Below are positions 45,319 through 56,963 of a stretch of DNA of 64,000 nt, piece by piece (position 1 is the first letter of the stretch; each line of letters begins with the position of its first letter). Origin of the DNA: Charina bottae. Its lineage: Eukaryota; Chordata; Lepidosauria; Squamata; Charinaidae. Under the pieces are notes generated by a model. The model searched no databases and had not been told where the DNA came from. It was given only the letters and a program-made list of their open reading frames with translations. The stretch covers positions 68,926,963-68,990,962 of the forward strand of contig JALMGJ010000005.1 of assembly GCA_023362775.1 (NCBI GenBank). Direction: 5' to 3'. A program made the translations under genes and the position numbers.

Positions 45319-45659
45319 TTGGAAAGCTCTCTGAAAGGTGTGTTAAATGTAGTCTCACACATATTGAAGACCCTGGATTTTGAAAAGGTCAAATAAATTA
45401 ATATTTATCTTGGTTGCACACACACATGCACACAGCATCAAACTGTTTACCCAACATCTAAAGAGGAAGAATAGTCTTGTGAAAGAGGCTTGTAAATCTG
45501 TATTCAGTGTAATTGTTCTAGAATGTCTTGTAAAATGTATTGTGAACAGCCTGTGGCTCCGAGGAATTTATATTTTATATAAATTTTAAATATTTTTCTA
45601 TATTTTATATGTCATATTTATACTTTTATGATGTATTTGTTTTTATGTTTTTAATCTCT

Positions 45660-45745
45660 TGCTATTTTAACTAAATTGTAAACCGCCCAGAGTCGCTTGC
45701 AAGATGGGTAGTGTAGAAATATGAGAAATAAATAAATAAATAAAA
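45660..45745 (+). repeat. LINE (L2-type) 3' tail
   Basis: GTAAACCGCCCAGAGTCGC followed by AAATAAATAAATAAA, the plus-strand form of the terminal block. Confidence 0.65.
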
Positions 45746-46439
45746 TAAACTATTATTCTTCTCTCCCCTTCCCCAGTCCAATTTTTGGAAGAGATCTGGT
45801 AAATGGGATTTCATAACTACAGTATCTGCAATTTCCCTCTTCATCACTTTCATAAATACTGTAGGTCTCTTAACCCAATGCAGAAGAGGTATGTGTATGG
45901 GAAAGACTGAGGACATTGAGGCACTTCAAATGCTGTTTAGAGCATCCAAAGTTTGCTTTCACATGGATGTTCTCTCTCTGCCCCTCTCTCTCTCACACAC
46001 ATACACACGCATGCAAATAAATACCCAGAGGCTGGGAAGGAGGGTGGAATGACAGATACGATTTCACCCTCCATTATTGCAAATGCTCTGACAATTTTGG
46101 AGAAATTTTCTGCTATTGCCAATGGAGGTCGAATTCACCAGTGATGCTCTCCATACATATAATTATATCTGAGCTTTCTTCTCCAGTTTGTCAGGGCTCA
46201 GTGATGGTTTAGGTAAATAATATAAATATTTCTATTCTGCTTAAGAAATAAATATTTATGTTATTGTTAATAATATAAATATTAATAAATTCTTCTGCCT
46301 AAGAAAGTGAAGATGGGAGAGGTTTCCATAGGTTTTTCTTGGGTATACTTGGATATGATATCATTTCTCTTAGTATGCCAACGTGATCTGCAGAATATCC
46401 TTCTTTCATCTATTTCCTTGTTTGGTCCAGACAACGCTA

Positions 46440-46580
46440 CAGTTATCCTCCCCCAACCTGGCACATTCCAGATCTGTTGGATTGTGATTCTCATTAGGTG
46501 TTCTGGTTGGGGATTATGGCTGTTGGCATTGTAGTTCGATGCACCTGGAAGACCCACATTTGGGAGGGCTGGTATAAGGA
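46440..46580. repeat. Palindromic hAT-type MITE remnant
   Basis: CCAACCTGGCACATTCCAG on the left has a degraded complement CACCTGGAAGACCCACATTTGG on the right, around a centre with GGGGATTATGGCTGTTGGC. No target duplication was found. Confidence 0.45.
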
Positions 46581-47479
46581 TTCATTCAGGTGGAACACTG
46601 AGAATACAGTAGCTTCGGGTGCAGAGCTGCCTAAGCAACCCACTGCCTGGAGATCCTTGGGGAAAAAGCAGGTGGAGAGCCGTGTTCAAATTCTGAACTC
46701 CCGCAGCCATGTTAGTCTGCGAGAGTTCAATATTGAGAAGGATCCTGGTAGCACTTTCTCAAACTAGCAGTTTTTATTTATGCCTTTTAATAAAATGTGT
46801 TAGTCTGAAAGATGCTTTCAGACACCACCTGATTTTTGGAGGAAGAGTGAATCCAAAATGTACTTCAGAAATAAATACTGTATAGGCTTCCTTATTAATT
46901 AAGCTTCATGTAGAAATTACAATTGTTATTCTCTAGACAGTGTATTTTTCTAAGGGCTCATTTGCATAACCTCTTAAAAGTTGCTTCCAGCTCTGGTTTG
47001 TTTACCCATCCAAAAGACTAATGGTATGCTAAAATAGCAAAGACAAAGAACATCAAGGCACCAATCAACTAGCCCTTGAAGTCCCTAGTTAAACAAATGA
47101 TTTACCCTAATTTGCATTTGAGTCATGATCAGATAGGTAATAGCAAAATTTTAACAAATGTTCAGAGGGCAATATAGGCAAGATTCAGTGTAGTGAATAC
47201 AGTGATTAGAACAACGGTAATAACAACAAAAGTTGAGGTCCTGCAATTCTAGAATACTTTCTTTAGAGAAGCAAGTTCTATTCAGATAGAATTGCAATTC
47301 TGGCTCAACCCTTTCTGAAACAATTCCAAGTCAAGCAATTTTGACCTTCTAAAAAGGGTCCTAGGTTTGAGTACCTGGCTATATATTTAGTGTATTGTTC
47401 ACATTTCTGTGATGTTATTTGCAACAAACATGTGACTTTGGGTTTTTGTTTTGTTTGTTTTTTTGTTAACTTTAAACAG

Positions 47480-47603
47480 CACAATTCGAATCAGCAGGAA
47501 GGGCTGGCACATGCTTCTCAACTTCTGTTTCCATACTGCTCTCACTTTTGCCGTTTTTGCTGGTGGAATAAATCGTGTAAAATATCCAGTTATCTGTCAA
47601 GCG
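47480..47603 (+). CDS. ADGRA1: ADGRA1 exon: ICL1, TM2 and ECL1
   Basis: A 124-bp exon after TTTAAACAG and before GTGAGTG. The two carried bases GG plus C make Gly, then [10 protein letters not shown] (first intracellular loop), [20 protein letters not shown] (TM2) and [11 protein letters not shown], where the Cys is the conserved TM3-proximal cysteine of family B-type receptors. It ends in phase 0. ISRKG and FAGGIN-x-x-KYP match human ADGRA1 as recalled, and differ from the equivalent segment of ADGRA3. The following exon (rest of TM3 and ICL2) was not found before 64000. Confidence 0.93.
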
Positions 47604-47759
47604 GTGAGTGCATGCATTACCATTACCATTTATATTAGAATGAAACAAAAGCTGTGAATTGTACATGTTGGTGACCTTAGCACCCTTCCTTTAGATGGAT
47701 GGATGAATTTTATTTGCAAAATTTGAAAAACACTGACTAGACTGCAGTCAAGAGCTTTT

Positions 47760-47820
47760 TGTTTATTTTTTATTTTTTATTTAAATTTATATGACCGCCC
47801 AACTCCCCCAACGGGAGAGC
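47760..47820 (-). repeat. LINE (L2-type) tail fragment
   Basis: TTTATTTAAATTTATATGACC, then GCCCAACTCCCCCAACGGGAG, the inverted terminal block. Confidence 0.5.
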
Positions 47821-48099
47821 TTTTTGTAGGCATGGGGAACTTTAACAGCTCAGTCTGAACCATATTTACTTGGAGATAAATCATATTATTTCAATGGGAC
47901 TTCCTGAACAAATAAGTATAGTTCAGGTAGTATCCCAAGTCTATTTATTAATTTTCTGTGTATTGCTACATTATTTTATACAAGTTATTCTCCTTTCTTT
48001 CAAGTGATTTTCTCAAGTATTTCTAAGCCTTTTTTGTGTATGTTATTAGTAAGTATGAGAAGAGAATAACTTGTATGCAGATAAGAAAGTGCTTAACTT

Positions 48100-48600
48100 T
48101 AATTTAATGCAAGGCATGGGTTTGGATATCTTGTTTTTAAAAATAAACTTTGTCTTGAAATAAGTGAAAGAGCAGAAAAGTGAAAGATTTGCTGTTGGCT
48201 TTCACGGGAATTTGTCGCGACTGTCACTTTCTCCTCCCTTAGTAAGCCCAAATGAGGACATAATTGAGTTAGGGTTGAGAACAGTTTTGTTTGTCCAAAC
48301 AGTATCGTAGTGCTAGAAAAAAAACACACATCACATTGCTGTAACAGGTTGCTGTGGCCAAACCCTTTGAAGATACAACATAATTTTGTTAGTGTGCAAA
48401 CAATAAAACAGTGTACACTGGACTCCCAGCAAAGCATTGGCAACTTGTTGGGCAGCCCTGAGCACAAGTAGAACCACAGCTTATATACCTTTGGCCTACT
48501 ACTTTTCCAAGACAAGACCAAGAGAAAGGCAGACACAGTGTAAATCACAGCATGATGTTGGAATGCTTTAGGTAAACCCATCTGGGTGACCTCCTCATTA
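48100..48600 (-). repeat. Possible solo LTR, minus strand
   Basis: Reading the minus strand, GGTATATAAGCTGTGG resembles a TATA-type core promoter, and the block has a composition distinct from its flanks. It also contains a 160-codon open frame (48099-48581) with no recognisable protein family, which I regard as chance. Ends and target duplication are not defined. Confidence 0.3.
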
Positions 48601-49459
48601 TTTACCCCTTCCTGCTAGGTCAGCATGGCAGCTTTACTGTCTTTGAGATATGGTCAGTGAATATATAAATAATGTGGTTTACTGGCCCATAGGTTCCTGA
48701 CCAATTCTTCCCCCTGTTGTCACTCAGAGTCAATTCAACTTGCTGTTAATGTTTTCTTACAAGGGCACTTTAAGCAGTTCACATGTATGGGGCGGGGGCA
48801 TCTCATAGGTTTGGTAGTGAATGCAGCTCGTGTGTATGGGGGGGGAGACTTTGACCACCACGTGGTGAAGAAAAGGGTGACTTAAATGATCAAAGAGTTA
48901 CATCACCTTTTTATTGAGAAAAGTTAATGCATCAACACTATTTTTATCATTTTTTAAAAAATGATCAAGACATGATCAGAGATTCATAAAATTATGCAAA
49001 GTGTGAAAAATTGATGGACATTTTTCCTCGCAATGAAACTGACAGCAAGTAGATTAAGAATGATTTTGTAGAGAAAATTACTGAATTATGGGATTTGCTA
49101 TTAGGTGTGATTTTCATTAGCTAATTATTCTTCCATGAGTTTAGTGTTCAGTGTTTAAACCATCTACAAGTCATGTTGATCGTGGAATCTGAGGCTCAGT
49201 GCTAAAATGCCACTGAATGTCAGTTTGTGTGAAACAAAATTGAGGAAAGGCTATTGTTCGTGTCAGGTTTTAGGCTTCCTGATAGGATCAGGCTGCAGAA
49301 CGTGGGATGCATAAAGCTAGAATGGATGGATATTTCTGTTGATCCAATAGGTCTCTTTTCATATATTTATGTTGAAAACTCCAGGATCAATAAGAGCAGA
49401 AAAACTGATAATTCTGTGGATATTCTCTCATTAAGTTATCTAATTTATGACAGTTATAA

Positions 49460-49791
49460 GGTAAAGGTTCCCCCCGCACAGTTGTGCAGTCGTGTCCGAC
49501 TCTAGGGGCCAGTGCTCATCTCCGTTTGTTAGCCGAAGAGCCAGTGCTGTCCGAAGACGCTTCCGCAGTCATGTGGCCGGCATGACGCGCGTGGAACGCT
49601 GTTACCTTCCCACCGAAGTGGTACCTATTCATCTACTTGCATTTGCATGCTTTCAAATTGCTAGGTTGGCAAGAGCTGGGGCGAGTGCGGGAGCTCACTC
49701 CATCACGCGGGGCTAGGGATTCGAACCTCCGAACTTGCGATCTTCCGATCGACAAGCCTGACGTCTTACCCGCTGAGCCACCACGGCCCTA
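49460..49791 (-). mobile_element. tRNA-derived SINE (type 2), minus strand
   Basis: The minus-strand copy of the 32782 family with both ends. The target duplication TATGACAGTTATAA is exact over 14 bases (49446-49459 and 49792-49805). Confidence 0.93.
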
Positions 49792-51197
49792 TATGACAGT
49801 TATAACTTGGTATAATTTAACTGCTAAACAACAAACATGTGTTTCTCTTCTTTTATTAATTGGAACAATAGAGCTGAAAAAGGTACAAAACAGGGCTGAC
49901 CCAAATGTTTAAAGGCTAGAGAAGTTACAACTGAAAGTGAGGAGACACTATGCTCCTTAGGGCTTTTCAGTTTAGAAAGAATGAGAGTAAGAATGGAATA
50001 TATATATAACATATGCAAGGCATGGGAAAAATGGATACAGAGGGCTTTTCCTTGTTTTCATATTATTAATAACTAGAGCTGAGTTTGTTCATGATGGCTA
50101 AGTGCAGAGTAATTTAGGATGAAAAAAAGAAAGCTAATGTGTGGGATTCACATCCCTAAGGCTGAGCAGTGGATTACTTCTGAGAAATCTGCAGGTCAAA
50201 AGGCTGACATTTCCACCACCCCCACTCTTTTTGTAGCATCTCTATTATTGCCCCAAGTTTCCTGCTGAAAGAAAAGCAGTAAATAAACAGAAATGTTAGT
50301 ATATGGGTTTAACATAATTTGAAGAAAACATCAGAACCTGGAAAAACAACCCTCCCCTCTCATTCTCCATCTATTGCAGCCCTAGATCTAGTGGCCCCTG
50401 ATCACAAGAAGGATACCCTATAGATAGTAACCTAATTCGATTCTATAGAATTCTATAGATAATAACATAGTTTTATTTTTTCCCTTTATGTAAAGACTTC
50501 ATGAATATCTTCGATTTAAAAACTTGTAAATTATTTAATGATTTTCCAGATTTGCCTTTCCTAATTTTAGCTTGTTCCTTGCTTTCTGGCATCTCAGTTA
50601 TTGCTAAGAATTCACAAAGATTATGGACAATGGCTCTGAAATAATGTCCACAAACTCTTTCAGCATCTGGGATATAGTTTATCTGGCCTTGGAGTCTTGA
50701 AATAGCTATATATTATCTATCTCCTGACTTATCCAGGCTGCAAATTTCTCTTTATATCATTTGTTCTATTTTTCCCAACTGAGACACAGCTCACCTTGAA
50801 GAAGACTAAGGAAAATTGGAATTGCACAGTACCTATTTCTCCCAGTTTACTTGCGTTAATCACAGCCCCCCCCCAATTTTTTTTGCTTTACTTATTTATT
50901 TGTTTTATTTATTTCCGTATCCAATGCAAATGTCATGTTTTTCTAGTCTCTTGTCTTTTTTATACCATCTTTATAGCTTTATAGCTCCCCAGATGCTGGT
51001 GGGAATGGGTTACAATCAAGCAAGACAGACACTGAATCAGAGGCTTACTAATATGGATACCCAGGAAGATCAAAGTAAAATCTCTGACGGTGTAATAGTT
51101 GAGATTTGGTTAAATCATCCCTGGGATCCCCTAAATCATCCCTCTTGCACAACTTACTCTCCCAAAGTACTGCAGAATATTTGCCCATGTGTGTTTT

Positions 51198-51285
51198 AAT
51201 ATTTATTTATTTATTTTATTTAATTCAATTTATATAACCGCCCATCTCCCCCAATGAGGAACTCTGGGCGGTTTACAACAAAATA
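51198..51285 (-). repeat. LINE (L2-type) tail fragment
   Basis: TTTA-rich sequence, then ATAACCGCCCATCTCCCCC and CTCTGGGCGGTTTACAAC, the inverted terminal block. Confidence 0.65.
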
Positions 51286-51639
51286 GTCTCTTCAGCAATT
51301 CTTCAGGGTAGATATAAGAACAGTCCCTCAATAAAAACTCTGACCATGTGGAGCAGGTGTGATAGAAACATTGGTTCATGTCTTTCTGTACTGTCTCTTC
51401 CATAGGGACATCCATGGCAACATTGTAGCCTCATTAGTACAAACATTTCCAGGTGCTAAGGACAATTTTTGTGTATTTGCTTCCTGACAAAGAATCTAAA
51501 ATCCTCTGGCAACAACCAAAATTCTGTTTGGGAGCTTGCTATTTGGGGGAGCAAAAAGTATAGGAAGTTAGATAACAGTGATCTTCCAATTTATTATTTT
51601 ATATTATTGCACTTTACATTGATTTTATGTAACTCTATC

Positions 51640-51800
51640 TAGCAATCTATGTGATCAAGAGTCAATGCCAACTTGATGGCCCATAATCGGTCAATCAATC
51701 AATCAATCAATCTAGCCTGTATTTTTCTCATTTTCTTTTTCTTTGAAACAATGTGATTAATCTTTGGTCCTGATACGAAAGTGTAATAAAGTTGATTGAC
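51640..51800. repeat. Inverted (TCAA)n/(TTGA) pair in an old repeat
   Basis: CGGTCAATCAATCAATC at 51689-51712 is mirrored by GATTGACCGATTGAT near 51791-51806. The CCAACTTGATGGCCCATAAT motif just upstream looks like a LINE or SINE end, but the family could not be named. Confidence 0.35.
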
Positions 51801-52360
51801 CGATTGATTTATTGATCATCCTTAGAGGTTTGGCTCTGTTTTAGTATCACTAGCAGTCACAATTTCTAAATGACATGGTCACTGATCTCCATAGTTTATT
51901 TTTTACTTTAATTTTAGTTTATTTATAGGCTGCCCAACTCCCAAACAACTCTGTGGCTTCCTCCAAGTTTTGAGATGTTAAGTCAGGAGCCACAAAATTA
52001 GAACTTATTGGCTAGTGTTTCATTTTTAGCAGAATTAAGACTTTTTCAAGCATTTATATTAAATAATTACCATCACACATGAGCAGGGATGGAGTAACAT
52101 GGAGTAACCTTGCACACATACATCAGTGACACATGTATTAATGCCTTCCTTAGCATATAACTATAAATATCGCTCTCCGCTGAGAATTGTTAGCTTGTAT
52201 TGGGGTCCAAAATATAATTAAGCAAGACAAGGATGAAATTCATATGTATCTACTAATCAGTCACCTTAGCCCTCAAGTACATTATTAAGCATGGGATTTT
52301 TGTGGGACTGCCTCTCCCAATAGTATCTGCCCATCCTACACGTTCTAATAGAGTAATAGG

Positions 52361-52717
52361 TAAAGGTGAAGGTTTTCCCCTGCACTGTCATGTCCGACTC
52401 TAGGGGGCGGTTCTCATCTCCGTTTCTTAGCCAAAGAGCCAGCACTGTCCGAAGACGCTCCTGTGGTCATGTGGCTGGCATGACGCGCACGAAACACTGT
52501 TACCATCCCACCAAAGTGGTACCTATTCATCTACTTGCATTTGCATGCTTTCGAATTGCTAGGTTGGCAAGAGCTGGGGCGAGTGCGGGAGCTCACTCCG
52601 TCACACGGCTGGGGCGAGTGCGGGAGCTCACTCCGTCACACGGCGCTTGGGTCTCAAACCGCCGACCTTCCGATCGACGAGCCTGGCCTCTTAACCACTG
52701 AGCCATCGCACCCCCAT
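52361..52717 (-). mobile_element. tRNA-derived SINE (type 2) with internal duplication
   Basis: The minus-strand copy of the 32782 family. The target duplication AATAGAGTAATAGG is exact (52347-52360 and 52718-52731). A stretch of about 37 bases containing GGGGCGAGTGCGGGAGCTCA is present twice in tandem (about 52577-52651), which other copies have once. Confidence 0.92.
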
Positions 52718-52764
52718 AATAGAGTAATAGGGTAGACATAATATATATCCCTTTCTTGAAACAG

Positions 52765-53085
52765 TGCCATCCAATCAGACCCAGGAGGCATGCCTTTTCT
52801 GTAGTGGTGCTTGCCCTTTGAAACAATCTCCTCCCAACATATGGCTACCCCTACTTGTGGTCTTCAGAAAGGCTGGAAAAATCTGGTTATTTCCTCAGAC
52901 ATTGGGGCCAGGATGAGTAGAGTTCCCATCCGCACAAGGGGTATGAATGGGAGCCCCAGTTGCCTATTAATGATTATTTGGTTTTTAATTGGAATTGGGT
53001 TTTTTGTTTATTTCCTTTGGTTTGTTGTAAGCTGCCCAGAGTAGCAGTGTTCAAGTTGAGCGGCCATATAAATTATATAATCAAA
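52765..53085 (+). repeat. L2 LINE 3' end, plus strand
   Basis: It contains the L2-like GCCCTTTGAAACAATCTCC (equivalent to the ALWN-x-LP region), CTTCAGAAAGGCTGGAAAAA and, near the end, GTAAGCTGCCCAGAGTAGCA. Decayed, no long frame. Confidence 0.6.
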
Positions 53086-53173
53086 AATAACATTTATTTT
53101 TATCCTACTGCATGTAGACATTGGAATGTACTGTTCCCTTAGCCATGGATGTTTAGTAGTTGTGGCTTTAAAC

Positions 53174-53441
53174 CAGCCTTTTGAGCCTGAAGAAATATTT
53201 TTCAGGCCTCGGGGATATTTTATTTATTTATTTATTTATTAGATTTATCACCGCCCAACTCCCACAGGGATATGCATTAACAGTGTTCTTAAACTAAAAA
53301 TAAAGAATGAAACATATCTCTTTAATGTGAAGTTGCCCAAATTTGAAATCATTTTTAAAATAAATTGTGATCTCCCAGGGAACCACTAGTGACCTCTCGC
53401 AGAACCCTAGGGTTCCACGGAACCCTCGTTGAGAAACCCTG
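53174..53441. mobile_element. Old hAT element
   Basis: The right end GTTGAGAAACCCTG and left end CAGCCTTTTGAG are imperfect inverted repeats. The 8-bp duplication CTTTAAAC is exact (53166-53173 and 53442-53449), the same target sequence as the element at 37314. An L2-type tail (53219-53272) lies inside. Confidence 0.8.
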
Positions 53442-54303
53442 CTTTAAACTATGATATACTATACAAGGAAACTGTCTGCATAAGGTAGCACTGTTAAGTA
53501 TCATAAGCTTTTCTAGTAATGTAGAAAAGCAAAGTCTGTTGGCACAATTCTAAATGTTATTATCTGATATGTTTGCTTTCATTATTTTGAGATAAGTATC
53601 TATTGATGACTGTACCTTTGGGGGAAATTATCACCATTTTCTTTATCTGTAGCTTTGTAAGTCAAGACAGTAGGATAGTTTATTGAGCAAATGTAGCTGG
53701 ATAATTACTTGGGCACAAATGTCTGTCTCTTGCAGTCAGAGTCTAAGGATTACCTTGCGGATTGGAAGCTGACACCATTAATGTGCTAATAAAAAATTGA
53801 TTTTCCTGAGTTTGTGTGTTTGCTTAAGCAGTTTGTACAGCCCTCCAATTTGCAGTTGCAACCCCAGGCGGTTGTCATAGGGTTAACACACAAAGCAAAA
53901 ACAAACAGCAAGAGTAAAAAACACCAAAAGTCATAGGACAAGTGAGCCAAAGTACAATCATCTTTATAATCCTAAACCAGTGCAGGGAAAGAGCCAGGTT
54001 TTCAGAGCCATTGGGGTTGGAGCAATCCAAAGCTCAGGGGTGTGCTCTTCTGAAGGGTAGGCACTGCAATTGAGGAGGCACATTGCACACAGAAAATTAG
54101 TAACACATTTCCTAGGGGCAATGTGTAAACTATATTTTTCCTTACAGTGAATTGATAGTGGTAGTTCTCTATTGTCAAGATGTAAGATTCACAAAGAGAA
54201 CTGTCATACAAAGTAGTCAGCTTGTCCTCCTCTTCAAGTCTATGGTTCCATGGAAGCTACTTTACTTTTTACTTTTCCTTCTGTTTTTGTCACCCTACTA
54301 ATG

Positions 54304-54470
54304 TCTATGAAGGTTCTCAGTCATCCAGGTGGAATTGTCTGTAGCTTGAATCATGTCAACTGGATTTCTATTTTCTCAGTGGAAACGTTTCGCTCCTTAT
54401 CCTTGGATAAGGAGCGAAACGTTTCCACTGAGAAAATAGAAATCCAGTTGACATGATTCAAGCTACAGTT
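54304..54470. mobile_element. Penelope-like element, family A, near-perfect hairpin
   Basis: A 167-bp insertion with target duplication ACCCTACTAATG (54292-54303 and 54471-54482). The arms run from TGTAGCTTGAATCATG to the centre TTATCCTTGGATAA and back, and the symmetric part is effectively perfect. The left arm has about 38 extra bases (TCTATGAAGGTTCTCAGTC and on). It contains the stem II/GAAACGTTT part of the core twice in inverted order but lacks CTGAAGA. Confidence 0.9.
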
Positions 54471-54712
54471 ACCCTACTAATGTTAAGCTGCTCTGCAACA
54501 AGCTAAGCCAAGACTATTTTTGCACCGAGCCACAACTGCAGCTTATCAGGCAGTTGTGAGTGAATGCCAAAATATTATCCTTGCTGAGTTTAGCATGGGC
54601 ATCCATGGAATGACCGTAGTCCACAGAATAGCCTTGTACCCATGTTTTTTTATTTATAGGGAAGATGCCCAAGTTGGAAGTAATATTTAAAGAACTACTA
54701 AACTACAGTACA

Positions 54713-54930
54713 GAGCCAGTTTGGTGTAGTGGTTAAGGCACCAGGCTAGAAAACAGGAGACCATGAGTTCTAGTCCCACCTTAGGCACAAAGCCAGCTGG
54801 GTGACCTTGGGCCAGTCACTCACTCAGCCCAAGGAAGCAGGCAATGACAAACCACTTCCAAAAATCATGTCAAGAAAACTGCAGGGACAAGTTCAGGCAG
54901 TTACCAGGAGTCAACACTGACTCAATGGTG
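54713..54930 (+). mobile_element. Sauria-type SINE
   Basis: Starts GAGCCAGTTTGGTGTAGTGG, with GTTCTAGTCCCACC (B-box), GGGTGACCTTGGGCCAGTCA and AAACTGCAGGGACAAG. The tail merges with the CA repeat at 54931. Confidence 0.9.
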
Positions 54931-54973
54931 CGCACACATACATACGCGCGCACACACACACACACACACACAC
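54931..54973. repeat. Interrupted (CA)n microsatellite
   Basis: CGCACACATACATACGCGCG followed by perfect CA units at the SINE end. Confidence 0.9.
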
Positions 54974-56015
54974 TGCAAAGAGCATCTTTTCTGATGCTGC
55001 TCACTGTTTAACTGAAAAGAAAGAACTAGATAAATGATCCCATACAAACAGTGTGGAAGACATTAGTTTCTAACATCCCAATTTATTAAAATAAAATAGG
55101 AATAACTGAATTTGACACAGGCATGGGTGGAAAATGTTCTACCTATCATTAGAAAGGATGCAGGCATTGACCAAAAGGTGCCCACTATATGCAACACCTG
55201 TAACTGAACTTGAAGTTAGAAAAGTGCCCGAGTTGCTAGAGATAAAATTCCATTTATCCAGCAGTGACAACTTGTGGTTTTAATACTGGAGAAAATAAAA
55301 GTCCCCAGAACTAGAGTGATAGACAAGGAAAGTGTGCTTAATGCCCTTGCAAATGCTGATTTACAGTACATAATAGAGCTCTTGCACAGCCATTGTGCTA
55401 TTTTTTTTCCATGCTAGAAAAGCCCAGAGAATGAGAGAGAAACATTGACTAAAGAAAAGAAGTGCAACTTAAGATTCCTCAAGGGAGCATTACATGCCAA
55501 CGTGTTATATAGGTTTATATGAGTTTTTATTTGGGTAATCAATAAGGAAACTAGTCATTACCATGGCAACTACCACATCACGTAGCCCTTAAACTATCTC
55601 TAAATATAGTGAACAGATTTTAAAGGCATACACAGGACTTTGAAGCACATGGTGCAGTCCCCACCCATTAAAATCAACGGGAATTATGCTCACTTAATTA
55701 CATTTTCAGTTGGAAGGGTGATATATTCAGAGGCTTTATTTACCTAAATACCCCAGTGCTGGTCATACAGATCCATCTGCCATGATATATTAAAAGGAAA
55801 ATGACATTTTTGACTAATATGTGGTATTTGTACAAAAGCACGGCTCCCTGAGTTTTCCTCCCAAACTCATCCATCACTCATATCGTCATGCATTTTTAGC
55901 TCACCATACAAATCTTTCTCTACTGGAGGCTCCCTCTCCTTCAGCTGAAGTGCTACAATCCTTCATAATATTTAATTTATGCATAAGAGGCATGTTGGTT
56001 CATGTTCCTCTGTGT

Positions 56016-56206
56016 CAGGGTTCTCCAAAGTGGTCAATATCAACCCCAAGTGTTGATGGGACTATCCATTGTTGTTGTTGTTGTTGTTTGCAGTACTATT
56101 AAAGTAGTATTGATTAAATTATTTTCATATAATAAATGTTTGGGGGTCAATAATAATTGGCAACTTCATGAAGGGGTCGATGAGCTGAAGAGTTTGGGGA
56201 CCCCTA
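56016..56206. mobile_element. Small hAT element
   Basis: The ends CAGGGTTCTCCAAAG and GTTTGGGGACCCCTA are imperfect inverted repeats. The target copies CTCTGTGT (56008-56015) and CTCTATGT (56207-56214) agree in 7 of 8 bases. It contains a (TTG)n tract. Confidence 0.7.
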
Positions 56207-56249
56207 CTCTATGTTATTGTCAAAAGACTGATTCGGGAGTAATATACAG

Positions 56250-56574
56250 GGGGCATGGTGGCTCAGCGGGTAAGACGCCAGGCTTGTCGATCACAAGTTC
56301 GGAGGTTCGAATCCCTAGCCCTGCGTGCGGAGTGAGCTCCCGCACTCGCCCCAGCTCTTGCCAACCTAGCAATTCGAAAGCATGCAAATGCAAGTAGATG
56401 AATAGGTACCACTTTGGTGGGTAGGTAACAGCGTTCCACGCGCGTCATGTGGCCACATGACCATGGAAGCGTCTTCGGACAACGCTGGCTCTTTGGCTAA
56501 CAAACGGAGATGAGCACCGGCCCCTAGAGTCGGACACGACTGCACAAATGTGCAGGGGGAACCTTTACTTTACC
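56250..56574 (+). mobile_element. tRNA-derived SINE (type 2)
   Basis: Same family as 32782, with target duplication TAATATACAG exact (56240-56249 and 56575-56584). A short internal deletion lies next to the B-box (near 56293) compared with other copies. Confidence 0.92.
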
Positions 56575-56748
56575 TAATATACAGCTACCATAATTAGTAG
56601 CCATGGGTAGTCTTATCCTCCAAGAATGGGTCTGATTCAGTTTGAAAGCCATCCAAATTGCCAGTCATCACTGCACCTATTGGCCCTTTTCTACACTCTG
56701 TTCAGCTCCCCAATATTGTTTTTGATGTGTGATGATTTATATATTATA

Positions 56749-56946
56749 CAGTGGGGCAAAAAAGTATTTAGTCAGCCACCAATTGTGCAAGTGCTCCCAC
56801 TTAAAAAGATTAGAGAGGCCTGTAATTGACATCATAGGTAGACCTCAACTATGAGAGACAAAATGAGAAAACAAATCCAGACAATCACATTGTCTGATTC
56901 GGAAAGAATTTATTTGCAAATTATGGTGGAAAATAAGTATTTGGTC
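56749..56946. repeat. Left terminal inverted repeat of Tc1
   Basis: Begins CAGTGGGGCAAAAAAG and contains the outer and inner transposase-binding direct repeats. It lies downstream of the transposase gene. Confidence 0.96.
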
Positions 56947-56963
56947 AATATCAAAAGTTCATC

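Larger units (their letters stand above)
44999..47479 (+). other. ADGRA1: ADGRA1 intron (2.5 kb)
   Basis: A phase 2 intron with donor GTAAGA and acceptor TTAACTTTAAACAG. It contains a hAT MITE (45060), an L2 tail (45660) and a palindromic MITE remnant (46440). The segments 45746-46435 and 46580-47479 show nothing recognised. Confidence 0.9.

Noticed and set aside
48099..48581. 160-codon minus-strand open frame
   Set aside because: No recognisable family, no splice sites of note, odd composition; sits in a possible LTR. Treated as chance.
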